Made by a program: the position numbers and the translations under genes. Of a stretch of DNA of 32,491 nt, positions 8,038 through 15,877 are shown in pieces. Each line of letters starts with the position of its first letter. The first letter of the stretch is position 1. This stretch comes from Vulcanimicrobiota bacterium (GTDB taxonomy: Bacteria > Vulcanimicrobiota > Vulcanimicrobiia > Vulcanimicrobiales > Vulcanimicrobiaceae). The stretch lies in contig JAQBPM010000266.1 of NCBI GenBank assembly GCA_028287525.1, forward strand, positions 1 to 32,491, written 5' to 3'. The notes below the pieces were generated by a model. The model was given only the letters and a program-made list of their open reading frames with translations, made no database searches and was not told where the DNA came from.

Positions 8038-8542
8038 TGACTTCCTGGCCGCGATGCGCCGCTTCGCGACCGGCGTCGCGATCGTCACGACGGAGCACGA
8101 AGGCCGCATCCACGGCTTCACGGTCAACGCGTTCGCGAGCGTGTCGGCCGAGCCGCCGACGGTGCTGATCTGCGTTAACCGCGAGGCGACCGCGCATCCG
8201 CTGATCGCGGAATCGCAGCGGTTTTGCGTCAACATCCTCTCGCTGGAGCAGCGCGATCTGGCGGTGCGCTTCGCGGGCGGCGAACCGCGCTCGCGCTTCG
8301 ACGGCGTGGAATACCGGATCGGGCACAGCGGTTCGCCGATTCTTGAGGGAACGCTCGCGCACGTCGACTGCACGCTCGCCGAAGAATTGACGGCGTCGAC
8401 GCACACCATCTTTCTCGGTACCGTCGTCGATGCGGGCTGGCGCGACGGCGAGCCGCTGGGCTACTTCAACCGCGCCTACCGCGATTTCGCGCTCGGGCCG
8501 CCGCGGGGCGGCGACGCGACGCGCCCGGGTGAGCACCGATGA
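8021..8542 (+). CDS. Flavin reductase-like (FMN-binding) protein
   Basis: 173 aa from GTG 8021; an in-frame GTG at 8003 would add six residues and neither has a good Shine-Dalgarno. The sequence RRFATGVAIVTTEHEGRIHG, then TVNAFASVSAEPPTVLICV and the FCVNILS segment are the signature of the flavin reductase/split-barrel FMN-binding family (HpaC/NTA monooxygenase component B type). Such proteins use NAD(P)H to supply reduced flavin to a partner monooxygenase. No monooxygenase is in the window, so the partner is unknown. It overlaps the methyltransferase gene by 17 bp and the next gene by 4 bp (ATGA), consistent with one transcript. Confidence 0.92.
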   Translation: MHASTDDFLAAMRRFATGVAIVTTEHEGRIHGFTVNAFASVSAEPPTVLICVNREATAHPLIAESQRFCVNILSLEQRDLAVRFAGGEPRSRFDGVEYRIGHSGSPILEGTLAHVDCTLAEELTASTHTIFLGTVVDAGWRDGEPLGYFNRAYRDFALGPPRGGDATRPGEHR

Positions 8543-9174
8543 TCGTCGAGACGTTTCCGGTCGGAGCGCTGCAGTGCAACTGCACGATCCTCGGCGATCC
8601 CGCGAGCGGGGAGGCGATCGTGATCGACGGCGGCGACGACGTGCCGGAGATCGCGCAGCGGCTCGCCGCGCACGGGTTGCGGCCGCGCTATCTTGTGCAC
8701 ACGCACGCGCACATCGATCACATCGGCGCGCTCGGGCCGTTGCGCGAACGGGTCGGCGGCGACGCGCTGCTGCATCCCGGCGACCTGCCGCTCTATGGGG
8801 CGCTCGCCGAGCAGGCGCTGTGGCTTCGGATGGCCAGCCCGCCTGACGTCGTCGCGCTCGACGGCGACCTCGTCGACGGGGACGTGCTGCGCGCCGGCGC
8901 GCTCGCGCTGCGCTGCCTGCACACGCCCGGCCACACGCCGGGCTCGACGTCGTTCGCGCTGGAAGACCCGGGCGGGACGCTGCTCTTCACCGGCGACACC
9001 CTCTTCGCGGGCGCGGTGGGCCGCTGGGATCTCGGCGGGACGTCGCTCGCCGACATCGTGCGCTCGATTCGCACGAAGCTGCTCGACCACGACGACGCGG
9101 CGGTGGTCGTGCCGGGCCATGGGCCGGCGACCACGATCGGCATCGAGCGGCGCACGAACCCGTACCTGCTCTGA
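8539..9174 (+). CDS. Metallo-beta-lactamase-fold hydrolase (glyoxalase II-like)
   Basis: 211 aa, start overlapping the previous stop as ATGA. The zinc motif HTHAHIDH spans 54-61 and later ligands are visible in HTPGHTPG, FTGDTLF and VVPGHGPAT; the spacing is that of the glyoxalase II/persulfide dioxygenase branch, ending in NPYL as many single-domain homologues do. It has no signal peptide. Probable role: hydrolysis of a thioester or similar small-molecule substrate in the cytoplasm. Last gene of the methyltransferase/flavin reductase operon. Confidence 0.93.
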   Translation: MIVETFPVGALQCNCTILGDPASGEAIVIDGGDDVPEIAQRLAAHGLRPRYLVHTHAHIDHIGALGPLRERVGGDALLHPGDLPLYGALAEQALWLRMASPPDVVALDGDLVDGDVLRAGALALRCLHTPGHTPGSTSFALEDPGGTLLFTGDTLFAGAVGRWDLGGTSLADIVRSIRTKLLDHDDAAVVVPGHGPATTIGIERRTNPYLL

Positions 9175-9177
9175 CCC

Positions 9178-9603
9178 CTACTCGCGCTCGCGGCGCTTGC
9201 GGTCGTTCGCGTGGATCGCCTTTTCGATCGTGTCGGCGATCTCAGCTTTGGTCATGTGCGAGGTGACGTGCGCGCCGTTGCGGCCGGCCTCCTCGATCAG
9301 CTGCTGTTTGGTCTTCCCCTCGACGTCGACGCCGCCGAACGACCGGCCCGATGCGTTCGGTCCGCCTTGCGCGGCGCGCGGGTCGGAGGGACCGCGCTCG
9401 TCCTTGGGTTCCCAGTGATCGCCCGTGCGCTCGAACGAATGCTTTACCGCCGACCAGGCTACCCGGTGCGCCCGCTCCTCGTCGCCGCCGTACTCCGCTT
9501 CGGCGTGTTCGAGCGTCTTTTCGTAGGTGTCTTGCGCTTTTTTCGGCGAGCGTTCGAGCGTCGAAGGGAGCGGCGCGAACTCGTCTTTTTTTCCGCGTGG
9601 CAT
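9178..9603 (-). CDS. ChaB family protein with C-terminal Rho N-domain-like segment
   Basis: 141 aa from ATG 9603. Residues about 10-65 match ChaB (LPSTLERSPKKAQDTYEKTL, then AHRVAWSAVKHSFERTGDHW), a short helical family whose function is uncertain despite old links to the ChaA cation exchanger. The C-terminal ~45 residues (KTKQQLIEEAGRNGAHVTSH, MTKAEIADTIEKAI) resemble the Rho-N/SAP-like helical domain found in nucleic-acid binding proteins. The protein is highly charged, with a basic end (NDRKRRERE). The middle (60-95) is a low-complexity linker. ChaB-Rho_N fusions are known in high-GC bacteria. Confidence 0.85.
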   Translation of the reverse strand: MPRGKKDEFAPLPSTLERSPKKAQDTYEKTLEHAEAEYGGDEERAHRVAWSAVKHSFERTGDHWEPKDERGPSDPRAAQGGPNASGRSFGGVDVEGKTKQQLIEEAGRNGAHVTSHMTKAEIADTIEKAIHANDRKRRERE

Positions 9604-9651
9604 GGGCCGATCGTACCCAGCCCGGGCCCGGTCACCTCGCGGCAGTACCGT

Positions 9652-11418
9652 TCAGTCCGGGAGCACCTTGCCGTCGTCGTCGGCGCCCAGCAGCAGCGGG
9701 CGCAAGAGCGGCAGCGCGGGATCGCCGTACTGCAAGAGATCGTGGTGGAAGCGCGCGAGGGTGTACGCGCTCCCGAGCTTCTTCTTGTAGTCGTCACGCA
9801 ATTTGAGGATCGCGAGCTTGCCCAGCGTGTAGTAGCCGTAGGTCGCATCCTGCGTGCCGCGCTTCGCTTCGGCGCGCGCGCTGGCGGGGTCCAGGAAGGC
9901 CTGCGTGCGGAAGAACGCCTCGGCTTGCGCGACCGTCATTCCCTGCGTGTGCATCTTCACGCCGACGACGTAGCGCGCGTTGCGCCAGATCGCCTCGCGC
10001 AGCAGCATGATGCGCACGCGCGGGTCGCCGTTGCCCCAGCCTTCGTCGACCATCATCTGCTCGTCGTAGTGTGCCCAGCCTTCGACGAACGAGGTCGCGG
10101 TGACCAGCTTCTCGGTCAGCGTGAGCGGCAGGTGCTTGTCGATGGTGAAGTTGACGAAGTGTCCCGGATACACTTCATGCGCGGAGATGATCGGCCGTTC
10201 GAAATCGTTGAAGGCCTCGAGATACTGCTCCTGGACCTTCGGCGGATCGTGCGGATCGACCGGGGTGACGTTGTAATAGGCTTTCGTCGCGACCCGCTCG
10301 AGCGGGCCGGGCGCGTCCATCGACGCTTCGGTCGTGGCCCGCAGGAACTCGGGGGTCGGCGTGACGCTGATGTCGGCATCCGGCGGCAGATCGATGATGC
10401 GGCGGGCGACGATGAACGCGCGGAGTTTCACGAGGTCCGCTTGCGCGGCGGCGAGCAGGTGCGACGAGGTCGGATGAACCCGGTAGAGCCGCGCGAGGAC
10501 GGCTTCGGTCGAGGCGTGCGGGTCGATCAGCTTCGCCGTCGCCACCATCTGCGCGTGCGTCTGCGCGAACGCTTTCTCACCGATCGCCAGATAGCGGTCG
10601 AGCGGGATGTCGATCCCCTCTTCGTACTTCAGCCGCGCGCTGTAGTTCGCCGCGCCGATGGCATACGTGCCCGACGGATGCGCGATCCAGCGCGTCTTGA
10701 GATACGCGCCGAACGCCTTCGTCGCCGCGACGGCCATCGCTGTCGAGCGCAGGAAGCGCGCGCGCGTACGCGCGTCTCCGACGCCGGCGAAGGCCTGCGG
10801 AACCGTCTGGGTCAGCAGGACGACGCTGCCGGCGGCGTCCTCGACCGCGATCGCGGCGGTGTCGCGGTCAACCGCGCTCAGGTTCGCGCGCGCTTGCTCG
10901 AACAAGCGCGGGATCTGCTCCTCGCGCGCGATCGCGTCGTTCAGCCGTACGACCGGCGGCGCGAACTTTCGCGAGACCAGCAGAAACACCGCGCTGCTCG
11001 CCGTCTGCACGTAGCCGTCGGGCTGGCGGCGCCACATCCGCATCGACTCGTTCAGCAGCAGGTCGTCGCGCAGCGAGTTCTCGAGCATCCGGCGGTCGAG
11101 CGCGACCCGCGGCGAGAGCACGGCGGGGTCGAGTGCGGCGAGCCGGTCGAGGTAGCGGTGGTCGCGTGCGATCTGCGCCGCGTAGTCCGCGCTTCCGTAG
11201 GACCCGAGCCGCGCGTCGTACTCGTGCACGCCCGCCTGGGTCGCGTTGACCGGGTTGGCGCGGAAGTTCTCGTCGAAATACGCCTGCGCGAGCGCGCCGT
11301 AGGCCGCGTCCGGAACCGCCGTCGACCCGCCCGCGCTCGGTTCGGCCGACGGAGCGGGAGAGGCGCCCAGCAAAGCCGCGAGCGCAACGACGGCGAGGGA
11401 CCGGCTGTTCGGAAGCAT
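9652..11418 (-). CDS. DUF885 family secreted protein (putative metallopeptidase)
   Basis: 588 aa from ATG 11418, chosen because it gives a signal peptide (MLPNSRSLAVVALAALLGAS, cleavage near APSA). The DUF885 family has a gluzincin-like motif, seen here as HEVYPGH (residues 414-420), followed about 26 residues later by EGWAHY (446-451), which would supply the next zinc ligand and catalytic groups. The N-terminal part has the family's YFDENFRANPVNATQAGVHEYD segment. It is probably an exported or periplasmic peptidase, though biochemical evidence for the family is limited. Monocistronic by position; its start region lies 105 bp from the divergent YceI start. Confidence 0.9.
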   Translation of the reverse strand: MLPNSRSLAVVALAALLGASPAPSAEPSAGGSTAVPDAAYGALAQAYFDENFRANPVNATQAGVHEYDARLGSYGSADYAAQIARDHRYLDRLAALDPAVLSPRVALDRRMLENSLRDDLLLNESMRMWRRQPDGYVQTASSAVFLLVSRKFAPPVVRLNDAIAREEQIPRLFEQARANLSAVDRDTAAIAVEDAAGSVVLLTQTVPQAFAGVGDARTRARFLRSTAMAVAATKAFGAYLKTRWIAHPSGTYAIGAANYSARLKYEEGIDIPLDRYLAIGEKAFAQTHAQMVATAKLIDPHASTEAVLARLYRVHPTSSHLLAAAQADLVKLRAFIVARRIIDLPPDADISVTPTPEFLRATTEASMDAPGPLERVATKAYYNVTPVDPHDPPKVQEQYLEAFNDFERPIISAHEVYPGHFVNFTIDKHLPLTLTEKLVTATSFVEGWAHYDEQMMVDEGWGNGDPRVRIMLLREAIWRNARYVVGVKMHTQGMTVAQAEAFFRTQAFLDPASARAEAKRGTQDATYGYYTLGKLAILKLRDDYKKKLGSAYTLARFHHDLLQYGDPALPLLRPLLLGADDDGKVLPD

Positions 11419-11479
11419 CGAGCGCCGCTTCCCTGCGGCCGTCCGCGCTCCTAGCTTGTGCCAGACTTCTCTCACGAAC

Positions 11480-11492
11480 GCCGCCTACGATA
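11480..11492 (+). promoter_or_regulatory. Possible promoter -10 region for the YceI gene
   Basis: GCCGCCTACGATA occurs here and again at 13718-13730, where it forms the -10 region of the sufC promoter. Taking TACGAT (11486-11491) as -10 puts the transcript start about 25 nt before the TTG start, leaving room for the GGAGG ribosome site. The matching -35 is poor (CAGACT at 18 nt), so this rests mainly on the shared 13-mer. Confidence 0.35.
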
Positions 11493-11523
11493 TCAGGTGA
11501 CGCTCATTCTCCGGAGGCCCGTT

Positions 11524-12099
11524 TTGCTTCGTTCGTTCTTCGCCACGGCGCTGTTCGCCGCGTGCACCGTTCCTGCTCTCGCCGCCGACTATGCAGTCGA
11601 CGCGAGCCACACGCAGGCCACGTTCACCGTGACGCACCTCGCGATCTCGCGCGTCACGGGGAAGATTCCGCTGATCGCAGGCACCGTCGCCCTCACCGAG
11701 GGCGGTCTCCCGACGTCGATCAATACGACACTGAGCGTCAAGGACATCGACACGCAGAGTGCCGATCGCGACCGCGATCTGCGCTCGGCGGACTGGTTCG
11801 AGACCGACAAGTATCCGACGATGACGTTCGTCTCGAAATCGGTGAGCGGAACGCCGCAGGCGTTCAGCGTGGTCGGCGATCTGACGTTTCACGGCGTGAC
11901 CAAATCGGTGACGCTGACGGGCAAAGAGCTCGGCAAGATCAGCGATGCGCGCGGGAAAACCCACGTCGGGTTTACGGCCGGAACGACGATCGACCGTCGC
12001 GACTGGGGCCTCAACTGGGGCAGGACCACGCCCGGCGGCGAGCTCATCGCCGGCTACGACGTGACGGTCGACCTCAACGTCGAAGTCGTCTCGAAGTAA
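11524..12099 (+). CDS. YceI family secreted lipid/isoprenoid-binding protein
   Basis: 191 aa. I choose the TTG at 11524 because a perfect GGAGG lies six nt upstream and the product starts with a signal peptide (LLRSFFATALFAACTVPALA, then ADYAVD). The mature part is a typical YceI beta-barrel (lipocalin-like): YAVDASHTQATFTVTHLAIS, SADWFETDKYPTMTFVS, the VVGDLTFHGVTKSVTL strand pair and DWGLNWG. Members bind long isoprenoid or lipid chains in the periplasm. Longer starts (for example GTG 11494) would put charged residues ahead of the signal peptide. It converges with a small secreted-protein gene, 3 bp between stops. Confidence 0.92.
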   Translation: MLRSFFATALFAACTVPALAADYAVDASHTQATFTVTHLAISRVTGKIPLIAGTVALTEGGLPTSINTTLSVKDIDTQSADRDRDLRSADWFETDKYPTMTFVSKSVSGTPQAFSVVGDLTFHGVTKSVTLTGKELGKISDARGKTHVGFTAGTTIDRRDWGLNWGRTTPGGELIAGYDVTVDLNVEVVSK

Positions 12100-12102
12100 C
12101 GT

Positions 12103-12453
12103 CTAGGGCGAGGGGATCGCGCACCGATCGCTGAGCCAGTAATGGCCCTTCAGTCCCGGCTCGACGATCACGACGTCGGTCTCGTAGAACTTGTTCCCCT
12201 CGAGCGTGGTGCGAGGGCCGCTGACCAGCGCGAAGCGCTGGCCGATCGTCGCGGCACCCGCCTCCGCGCGGCGCGGACGATCGTCCCCCGAGACGAAGAT
12301 CCAGAGCGGCGTGCGCTCGCACACGACCTGCAGCACGCGTGCGGCGCCCGGCGACGCATTCGGCGCCGGCGACGGCTCCGGCGACGGTGAGGCCGCGATC
12401 AGGGCCGCGAGTGCGAGAGGAGCGAACGTCAGGAGCCGGTTGAAAGGTCTCAC
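12103..12453 (-). CDS. Small secreted hypothetical protein
   Basis: 116 aa from GTG 12453, preceded by GAGGA at 7 nt. Signal peptide at 1-20 (VRPFNRLLTFAPLALAALIA), then a Pro/Ser-rich linker (SPSPEPSPAPNASPG) and an ~75-residue globular part with two cysteines (VVCERTPLW and LSDRCAIPSP) that could form a disulfide. The family is not recognised; the compact beta-like pattern (LWIFVSGDD, FYETDVVIVEP, GHYWLSD) could be a small SH3-like or OB-like fold. Follows the NifU-like gene by 18 bp in the same direction and may share its transcript. Confidence 0.7.
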   Translation of the reverse strand: MRPFNRLLTFAPLALAALIAASPSPEPSPAPNASPGAARVLQVVCERTPLWIFVSGDDRPRRAEAGAATIGQRFALVSGPRTTLEGNKFYETDVVIVEPGLKGHYWLSDRCAIPSP

Positions 12454-12471
12454 GTTCGCATCCTCACGGCA

Positions 12472-12999
12472 CTAGTGGAGTTTGATCGTCAGAACCCCGG
12501 CGTCTTCGACGACCTTGGGGCCCGCGTTTTCGTCTTGCGAGGTCTTGCCGTTCCCTGGCTGATTCGCGGCCGCAGCGGCCGCCGCGATCCCCCGCGCTTC
12601 TTCGAGCATCACGTCGGTGATGCGGCCGTCGGTGCGGCCCTTGCGATAGTCCTCGATCGCCGCTTGCAGCGCGAAGCGCGAGCGCTCGGGATAGTCTTTT
12701 TTCTTGTCCGGGTAGCCGTCGAGCGCGGCTTCGATGTCGGCGTCGGTGATCGCCAGCGCCTCGTCGATCGTCTTGCCGCGAGCGAGTTCGACCAGCAGCG
12801 AGCACGTCGCGGTGCCGAAGCCGCAGCCGGTGGTGAAATACGAGATGTCCTCGATCACGTCACCCGGGCCGACCTTCAGGAAAAACGTATAGAGATCGCC
12901 GCACGAATCGCTGAAATACTCGCCCGTCGCTGTCGGCTTCTCCATCGTGCGGAAGCCGGTGCGGTGCTCGACGAGCGCCTGAAACTTAGCGAAGTTCAT
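12472..12999 (-). CDS. NifU/IscU-like iron-sulfur scaffold protein lacking the third cysteine
   Basis: 175 aa. Residues 1-120 follow the NifU-N/IscU fold: SDSCGDLYTFFLKV (Cys33 and the conserved Asp35) and ISYFTTGCGFGTATCSLLVE (Cys59, plus an extra Cys66). The third scaffold cysteine, normally in an HCS or KCA context before the last helix, is absent: the matching segment reads YPERSRFALQAAIEDYR. A ~55-residue Ala/acidic tail follows (ARGIAAAAAAANQPGNGKTS) and ends in VLTIKLH. Its start overlaps the sufR stop by 4 bp (ATGA), so it is cotranscribed with and coupled to sufR, opposite a complete SUF operon that has its own SufU. Role: probably cluster binding, transfer or regulation rather than a standard scaffold (inference). 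Confidence 0.85.
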   Translation of the reverse strand: MNFAKFQALVEHRTGFRTMEKPTATGEYFSDSCGDLYTFFLKVGPGDVIEDISYFTTGCGFGTATCSLLVELARGKTIDEALAITDADIEAALDGYPDKKKDYPERSRFALQAAIEDYRKGRTDGRITDVMLEEARGIAAAAAAANQPGNGKTSQDENAGPKVVEDAGVLTIKLH

Positions 13000-13655
13000 G
13001 ATGCGGTGACGGTCTCTCTCTCGGAAGGGTCGACGCTAATCTCGAACCGGCACTCGTTGCCGCCGGTTGCGAGGCTCTCCGTCTGCTGGGATTTGCCGGG
13101 CGCGACCGCCTCGAGAATCGTGTGGATCGCACTGCACGCTTCGGGATGTTCGGCGACGACGGCGGCATACGGGCAGCTGTGCTCGTGGAGCACCATCGTT
13201 TCCGGACCGGTACGCTGCAAATCGGCAGGGACGCCGGATGCCTTGAGGACCGAGACGACGGCCGCTAGGCGCGACTCCATCGTCAGGTCGACGAGCATCG
13301 GCTTCATGCGTTCGACCGAGCGCGCGCCGATTTTGTCGAACACGGCCTTGACGGCATCGTCGCCGCCGGCGGCCCGAATCTCGCGGAGCACGGCGTTGAG
13401 CATCTTGTCGTAGCGCTGCGGGAAATACCGTTCGGCATCGGGCGTCAGCGAGTACTCGACCGTGGGCTTGGTCTTACCGCGGCGCACGCTGCGCCCCGAG
13501 ATCAGGCCGTCGCGCTCGAGGACGACCAATTGCTGGCGAATCGCGTTGGGCGAGAGCCCGAAGAGTTCGGCGAGGTCGAAGGCCGAAGCCGCGTGCCGCT
13601 CACGCAGCGCCCCGACGATCTTCCCACGCGTCGACTCGAAAAACCGGTCGTGCAT
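12996..13655 (-). CDS. sufR: SufR-like iron-sulfur transcriptional regulator
   Basis: 219 aa from ATG 13655. The N-terminal winged helix (AFDLAELFGLSPNAIRQQLV, then LERDGLISGRSVRRGKTKPT and VEYSLTPDAERYFPQRYDKM) is that of the DeoR/ArsR-like SufR group. The C-terminal cluster-binding cysteines are Cys161 (CPYAAVV), Cys174 (HPEACSAIH) and Cys202 (GGNECRFEIS); the spacings C-x12-C and 28 residues to the third agree with the three cysteines I recall for cyanobacterial SufR. In characterised systems cluster-loaded SufR represses the suf operon. It is divergent from sufC, with 82 bp between starts that include a palindrome over the sufC promoter. Confidence 0.9.
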   Translation of the reverse strand: MHDRFFESTRGKIVGALRERHAASAFDLAELFGLSPNAIRQQLVVLERDGLISGRSVRRGKTKPTVEYSLTPDAERYFPQRYDKMLNAVLREIRAAGGDDAVKAVFDKIGARSVERMKPMLVDLTMESRLAAVVSVLKASGVPADLQRTGPETMVLHEHSCPYAAVVAEHPEACSAIHTILEAVAPGKSQQTESLATGGNECRFEISVDPSERETVTAS

Positions 13656-13700
13656 CCACCGCGAGGGTACCACGGAAGTCGCAGATAGTCCAGGCTTTCC

Positions 13701-13737
13701 TTGACTTTCTCCGGTAGGCCGCCTACGATACCGTGGC
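13701..13737 (+). promoter_or_regulatory. Strong sigma70-type promoter of the suf operon with overlapping palindrome
   Basis: TTGACT at 13701-13706 and TACGAT at 13724-13729 are separated by exactly 17 nt. The -10 ends only 8 nt before the sufC ATG, so transcription should begin at or within a base or two of the start codon: a leaderless mRNA. A perfect inverted repeat GTAGGC-C-GCCTAC (13714-13726) covers the spacer and the first half of the -10; outer arms CGGTA (13712-13716) and TACCG (13729-13733) overlap it. This is a good candidate operator for the adjacent SufR. Confidence 0.75.
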
Positions 13738-14511
13738 ATGTCGACGCGCGGACTGATTACGAGCGACCTTCGAGTCGCCGTCCAAGGAAACGAGATCCTC
13801 AAGGGGATCGACCTGACCATCGAGCCGGGGCGCGTCCACGCGCTCATGGGACCGAACGGCAGCGGAAAGTCCACCCTGGCCTTCGCCATGGCGGGGCATC
13901 CCGGCTACGAGATCCAGAGCGGGTCGGTGACCCTGGACGGCGAGGAGCTCCTCAGCCTGCCGCCCGACAAGCGGGCGAAAGCCGGCTTGTTTCTCTCGTT
14001 CCAGTATCCGGCGGCGATCCCGGGCGTCTCGGTGGCGAACTTCCTGCGCACCGCGCGCATGGCCGTGCGGCCGGAAGACCTGAACCCGACGAAATTCCGC
14101 AAGCTCGTGTTCGAAAAGCTCGATACGCTGGACATGGACGCGGCGTTCCTCGGCCGCTACGTGAACGACGGCTTCTCCGGCGGCGAAAAGAAGCGCCTCG
14201 AGATGCTGCAGATGGCGCTGCTCGCGCCGAAGTACGCGGTGCTCGACGAGACCGACTCCGGCCTCGACGTCGATGCGCTGCAGGCGGTCGGTAAAAGCGT
14301 CAACGCGCTGCGCGAGAGCGATGAAGGCCGCGACATGGGCTTTCTCGTCATCACCCACTATCCGCGCATCCTCAAGCACGTCCCGGCCGACGTCGTGCAC
14401 ATCATGATCGACGGTCGCATCGTCAAGACCGGCGGCCCGGATCTGGCCGATCAGATCGAGCGCGAGGGCTACGACGGCGTCCGCGACGAGGTCGCGGCGG
14501 CTCGTGCCTAG
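13738..14511 (+). CDS. sufC: SufC, Fe-S cluster assembly ABC-type ATPase
   Basis: 257 aa. Walker A is GPNGSGKST (38-46), the signature is FSGGEKKRLEMLQM and Walker B is YAVLDETDSGLDVDAL, the SufC-specific ETDSGLD form. SufC is a soluble ATPase that drives conformational change of the SufB/SufD scaffold during de novo cluster assembly. First gene of the operon sufC-sufD-sufS-sufU; no Shine-Dalgarno precedes the ATG, consistent with the leaderless promoter. The sufD start lies 8 bp inside its 3' end. In most bacteria sufB accompanies it; here it does not. Confidence 0.97.
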   Translation: MSTRGLITSDLRVAVQGNEILKGIDLTIEPGRVHALMGPNGSGKSTLAFAMAGHPGYEIQSGSVTLDGEELLSLPPDKRAKAGLFLSFQYPAAIPGVSVANFLRTARMAVRPEDLNPTKFRKLVFEKLDTLDMDAAFLGRYVNDGFSGGEKKRLEMLQMALLAPKYAVLDETDSGLDVDALQAVGKSVNALRESDEGRDMGFLVITHYPRILKHVPADVVHIMIDGRIVKTGGPDLADQIEREGYDGVRDEVAAARA

Positions 14512-15877
14512 CGGCACCACCGAAACGGTCGCCGCGTTGCCGTTCGCCCCGACGGCGGCGATGCTCGAAGACGCGATCGCCCTGCTGGCGCGCACCGACA
14601 ACGGCGGCGCGATCGATCCGGGCGTCCGGCGCTCCGCGTTCGCCGCATTCGAAGCCCTGCCGGCCCCCGGCGCGCGGCCCGGCCGCGGCTGGAAGCACGA
14701 TTACGCCAAGCTCTCGTACGACGAGCTGCGCTGGACGAACGGCCGCATCACGATGCCGGCCGCGCCGCGCCGCCCGGCGGCCCCTCGCCCCGATCACGAC
14801 GTCGACGGGCCCGCACTCGCGACCGAGAACGCCGGCGGCATCTACCACGTCGGCGCCACGTTCGTCGACGCGCCTAGCGGCGTCGATCCGCGCGTCACGG
14901 TGAAACCGTTCGACGCCGCGACGGCGCGCGCGTTCGCCGCCGAGCTCGCCGGCGTGCACGGCACGCTCGTCGATTGGCGCGCCGACAAGTTCGCCGCGCT
15001 CGCCATGGCATTCCAGAACTGCGGCGCATTCGTGCGCATCCCGGCCGGCGTCGTCCTGGACGCGCCGATTCAACTGGTCTTCGCGACCGCCCCGGACGCC
15101 GAAGCCGTCTTCCCGCACGTCGTCGTCATCGTCGAAGCGGGCGCTCGCGCCACGATCATCGAGCGGCACGTCGGCGACGGCGACCCGTTCGTGTGCGGCA
15201 TCGTCGAAGCGCGCCTCGCCGACGGCGCGCAGCTCGACTACGTCGCGATCCAGCAGACCGGCGAGGCCGCGCGCGCGTTCGTCTCGCGCTCCGCATACTG
15301 CGGCCGCGACGCGACGATGAGCTGGCACCTCGCCGAACTCGGCGGCACGCTCGCCCGCACGGTGCTGAACGCTCGGCTCGACAACCCCGGCGCGCGTGCC
15401 GAAACCGCCGCGCTCTTCTTCAACACCGGCATGCAGCACGTCGACCTGACGACCGGAACCGACCACGCCGTCGGTCCGACCACGTCGGACACCGTCGTGC
15501 GCAGCGCCGCGACCGACCGCGGTCAAGGCCGCTACGTCGGCAACATCGTCATCCGACCGAAAGCGCACGGGAGCGACGCCTCGCTGCGCGATGACGCGCT
15601 GCTGCTCTCCAGACGCGCCCACATCGACTCGGTCCCGGCGCTCGAGATCGCCGCCAACGACGTCAAGGCGTTCCACGGCGCGACCGTCGGCTCGCTGGAT
15701 GAGGACGCGCTGTTCTACGTCGGCACCCGCGGGATTCCGCGTCCCGAGGCGCTGCGCCTCATCGCGCTGGGCTTCTTCGAGCCGGTGATCGCGCGCTTCC
15801 CCGGCGAGGCCCTGCGCGACGAGATCCGCACCGCGCTCGACGCGAAGATCGACGACGCGACGGAATTCGTCTCGTGA
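14504..15877 (+). CDS. sufD: SufD-like Fe-S cluster assembly protein
   Basis: 457 aa from GTG 14504. It is a SufB/SufD-family beta-helix protein: the C-terminal core has TDHAVGPTTSDTVVRSAATD, GRYVGNIVIRPKAHGSDASL, then NDVKAFHGATVGSLDEDALF and YVGTRGIPRPEALRLIALGF. The HGATVG histidine corresponds to the conserved SufD residue (His360 in E. coli), while the position where SufB has its essential Cys (LFYC) is Val (LFYV), so I call it SufD, not SufB. The N-terminal half is long and variable, as usual for SufD. It overlaps sufC by 8 bp and sufS by 4 bp. Confidence 0.9.
   Translation: MPSGTTETVAALPFAPTAAMLEDAIALLARTDNGGAIDPGVRRSAFAAFEALPAPGARPGRGWKHDYAKLSYDELRWTNGRITMPAAPRRPAAPRPDHDVDGPALATENAGGIYHVGATFVDAPSGVDPRVTVKPFDAATARAFAAELAGVHGTLVDWRADKFAALAMAFQNCGAFVRIPAGVVLDAPIQLVFATAPDAEAVFPHVVVIVEAGARATIIERHVGDGDPFVCGIVEARLADGAQLDYVAIQQTGEAARAFVSRSAYCGRDATMSWHLAELGGTLARTVLNARLDNPGARAETAALFFNTGMQHVDLTTGTDHAVGPTTSDTVVRSAATDRGQGRYVGNIVIRPKAHGSDASLRDDALLLSRRAHIDSVPALEIAANDVKAFHGATVGSLDEDALFYVGTRGIPRPEALRLIALGFFEPVIARFPGEALRDEIRTALDAKIDDATEFVS

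Noticed and set aside
9211-11454. A 747-codon plus-strand frame opposite the DUF885 gene
   Set aside because: Low-complexity Arg/Val/Asp-rich product with no domain, antisense to a gene with clear zinc motifs and a signal peptide.
14504-15877. Reading this gene as sufB
   Set aside because: The SufB cysteine position is Val and the HGATVG motif is SufD-like, so SufD is the better call.
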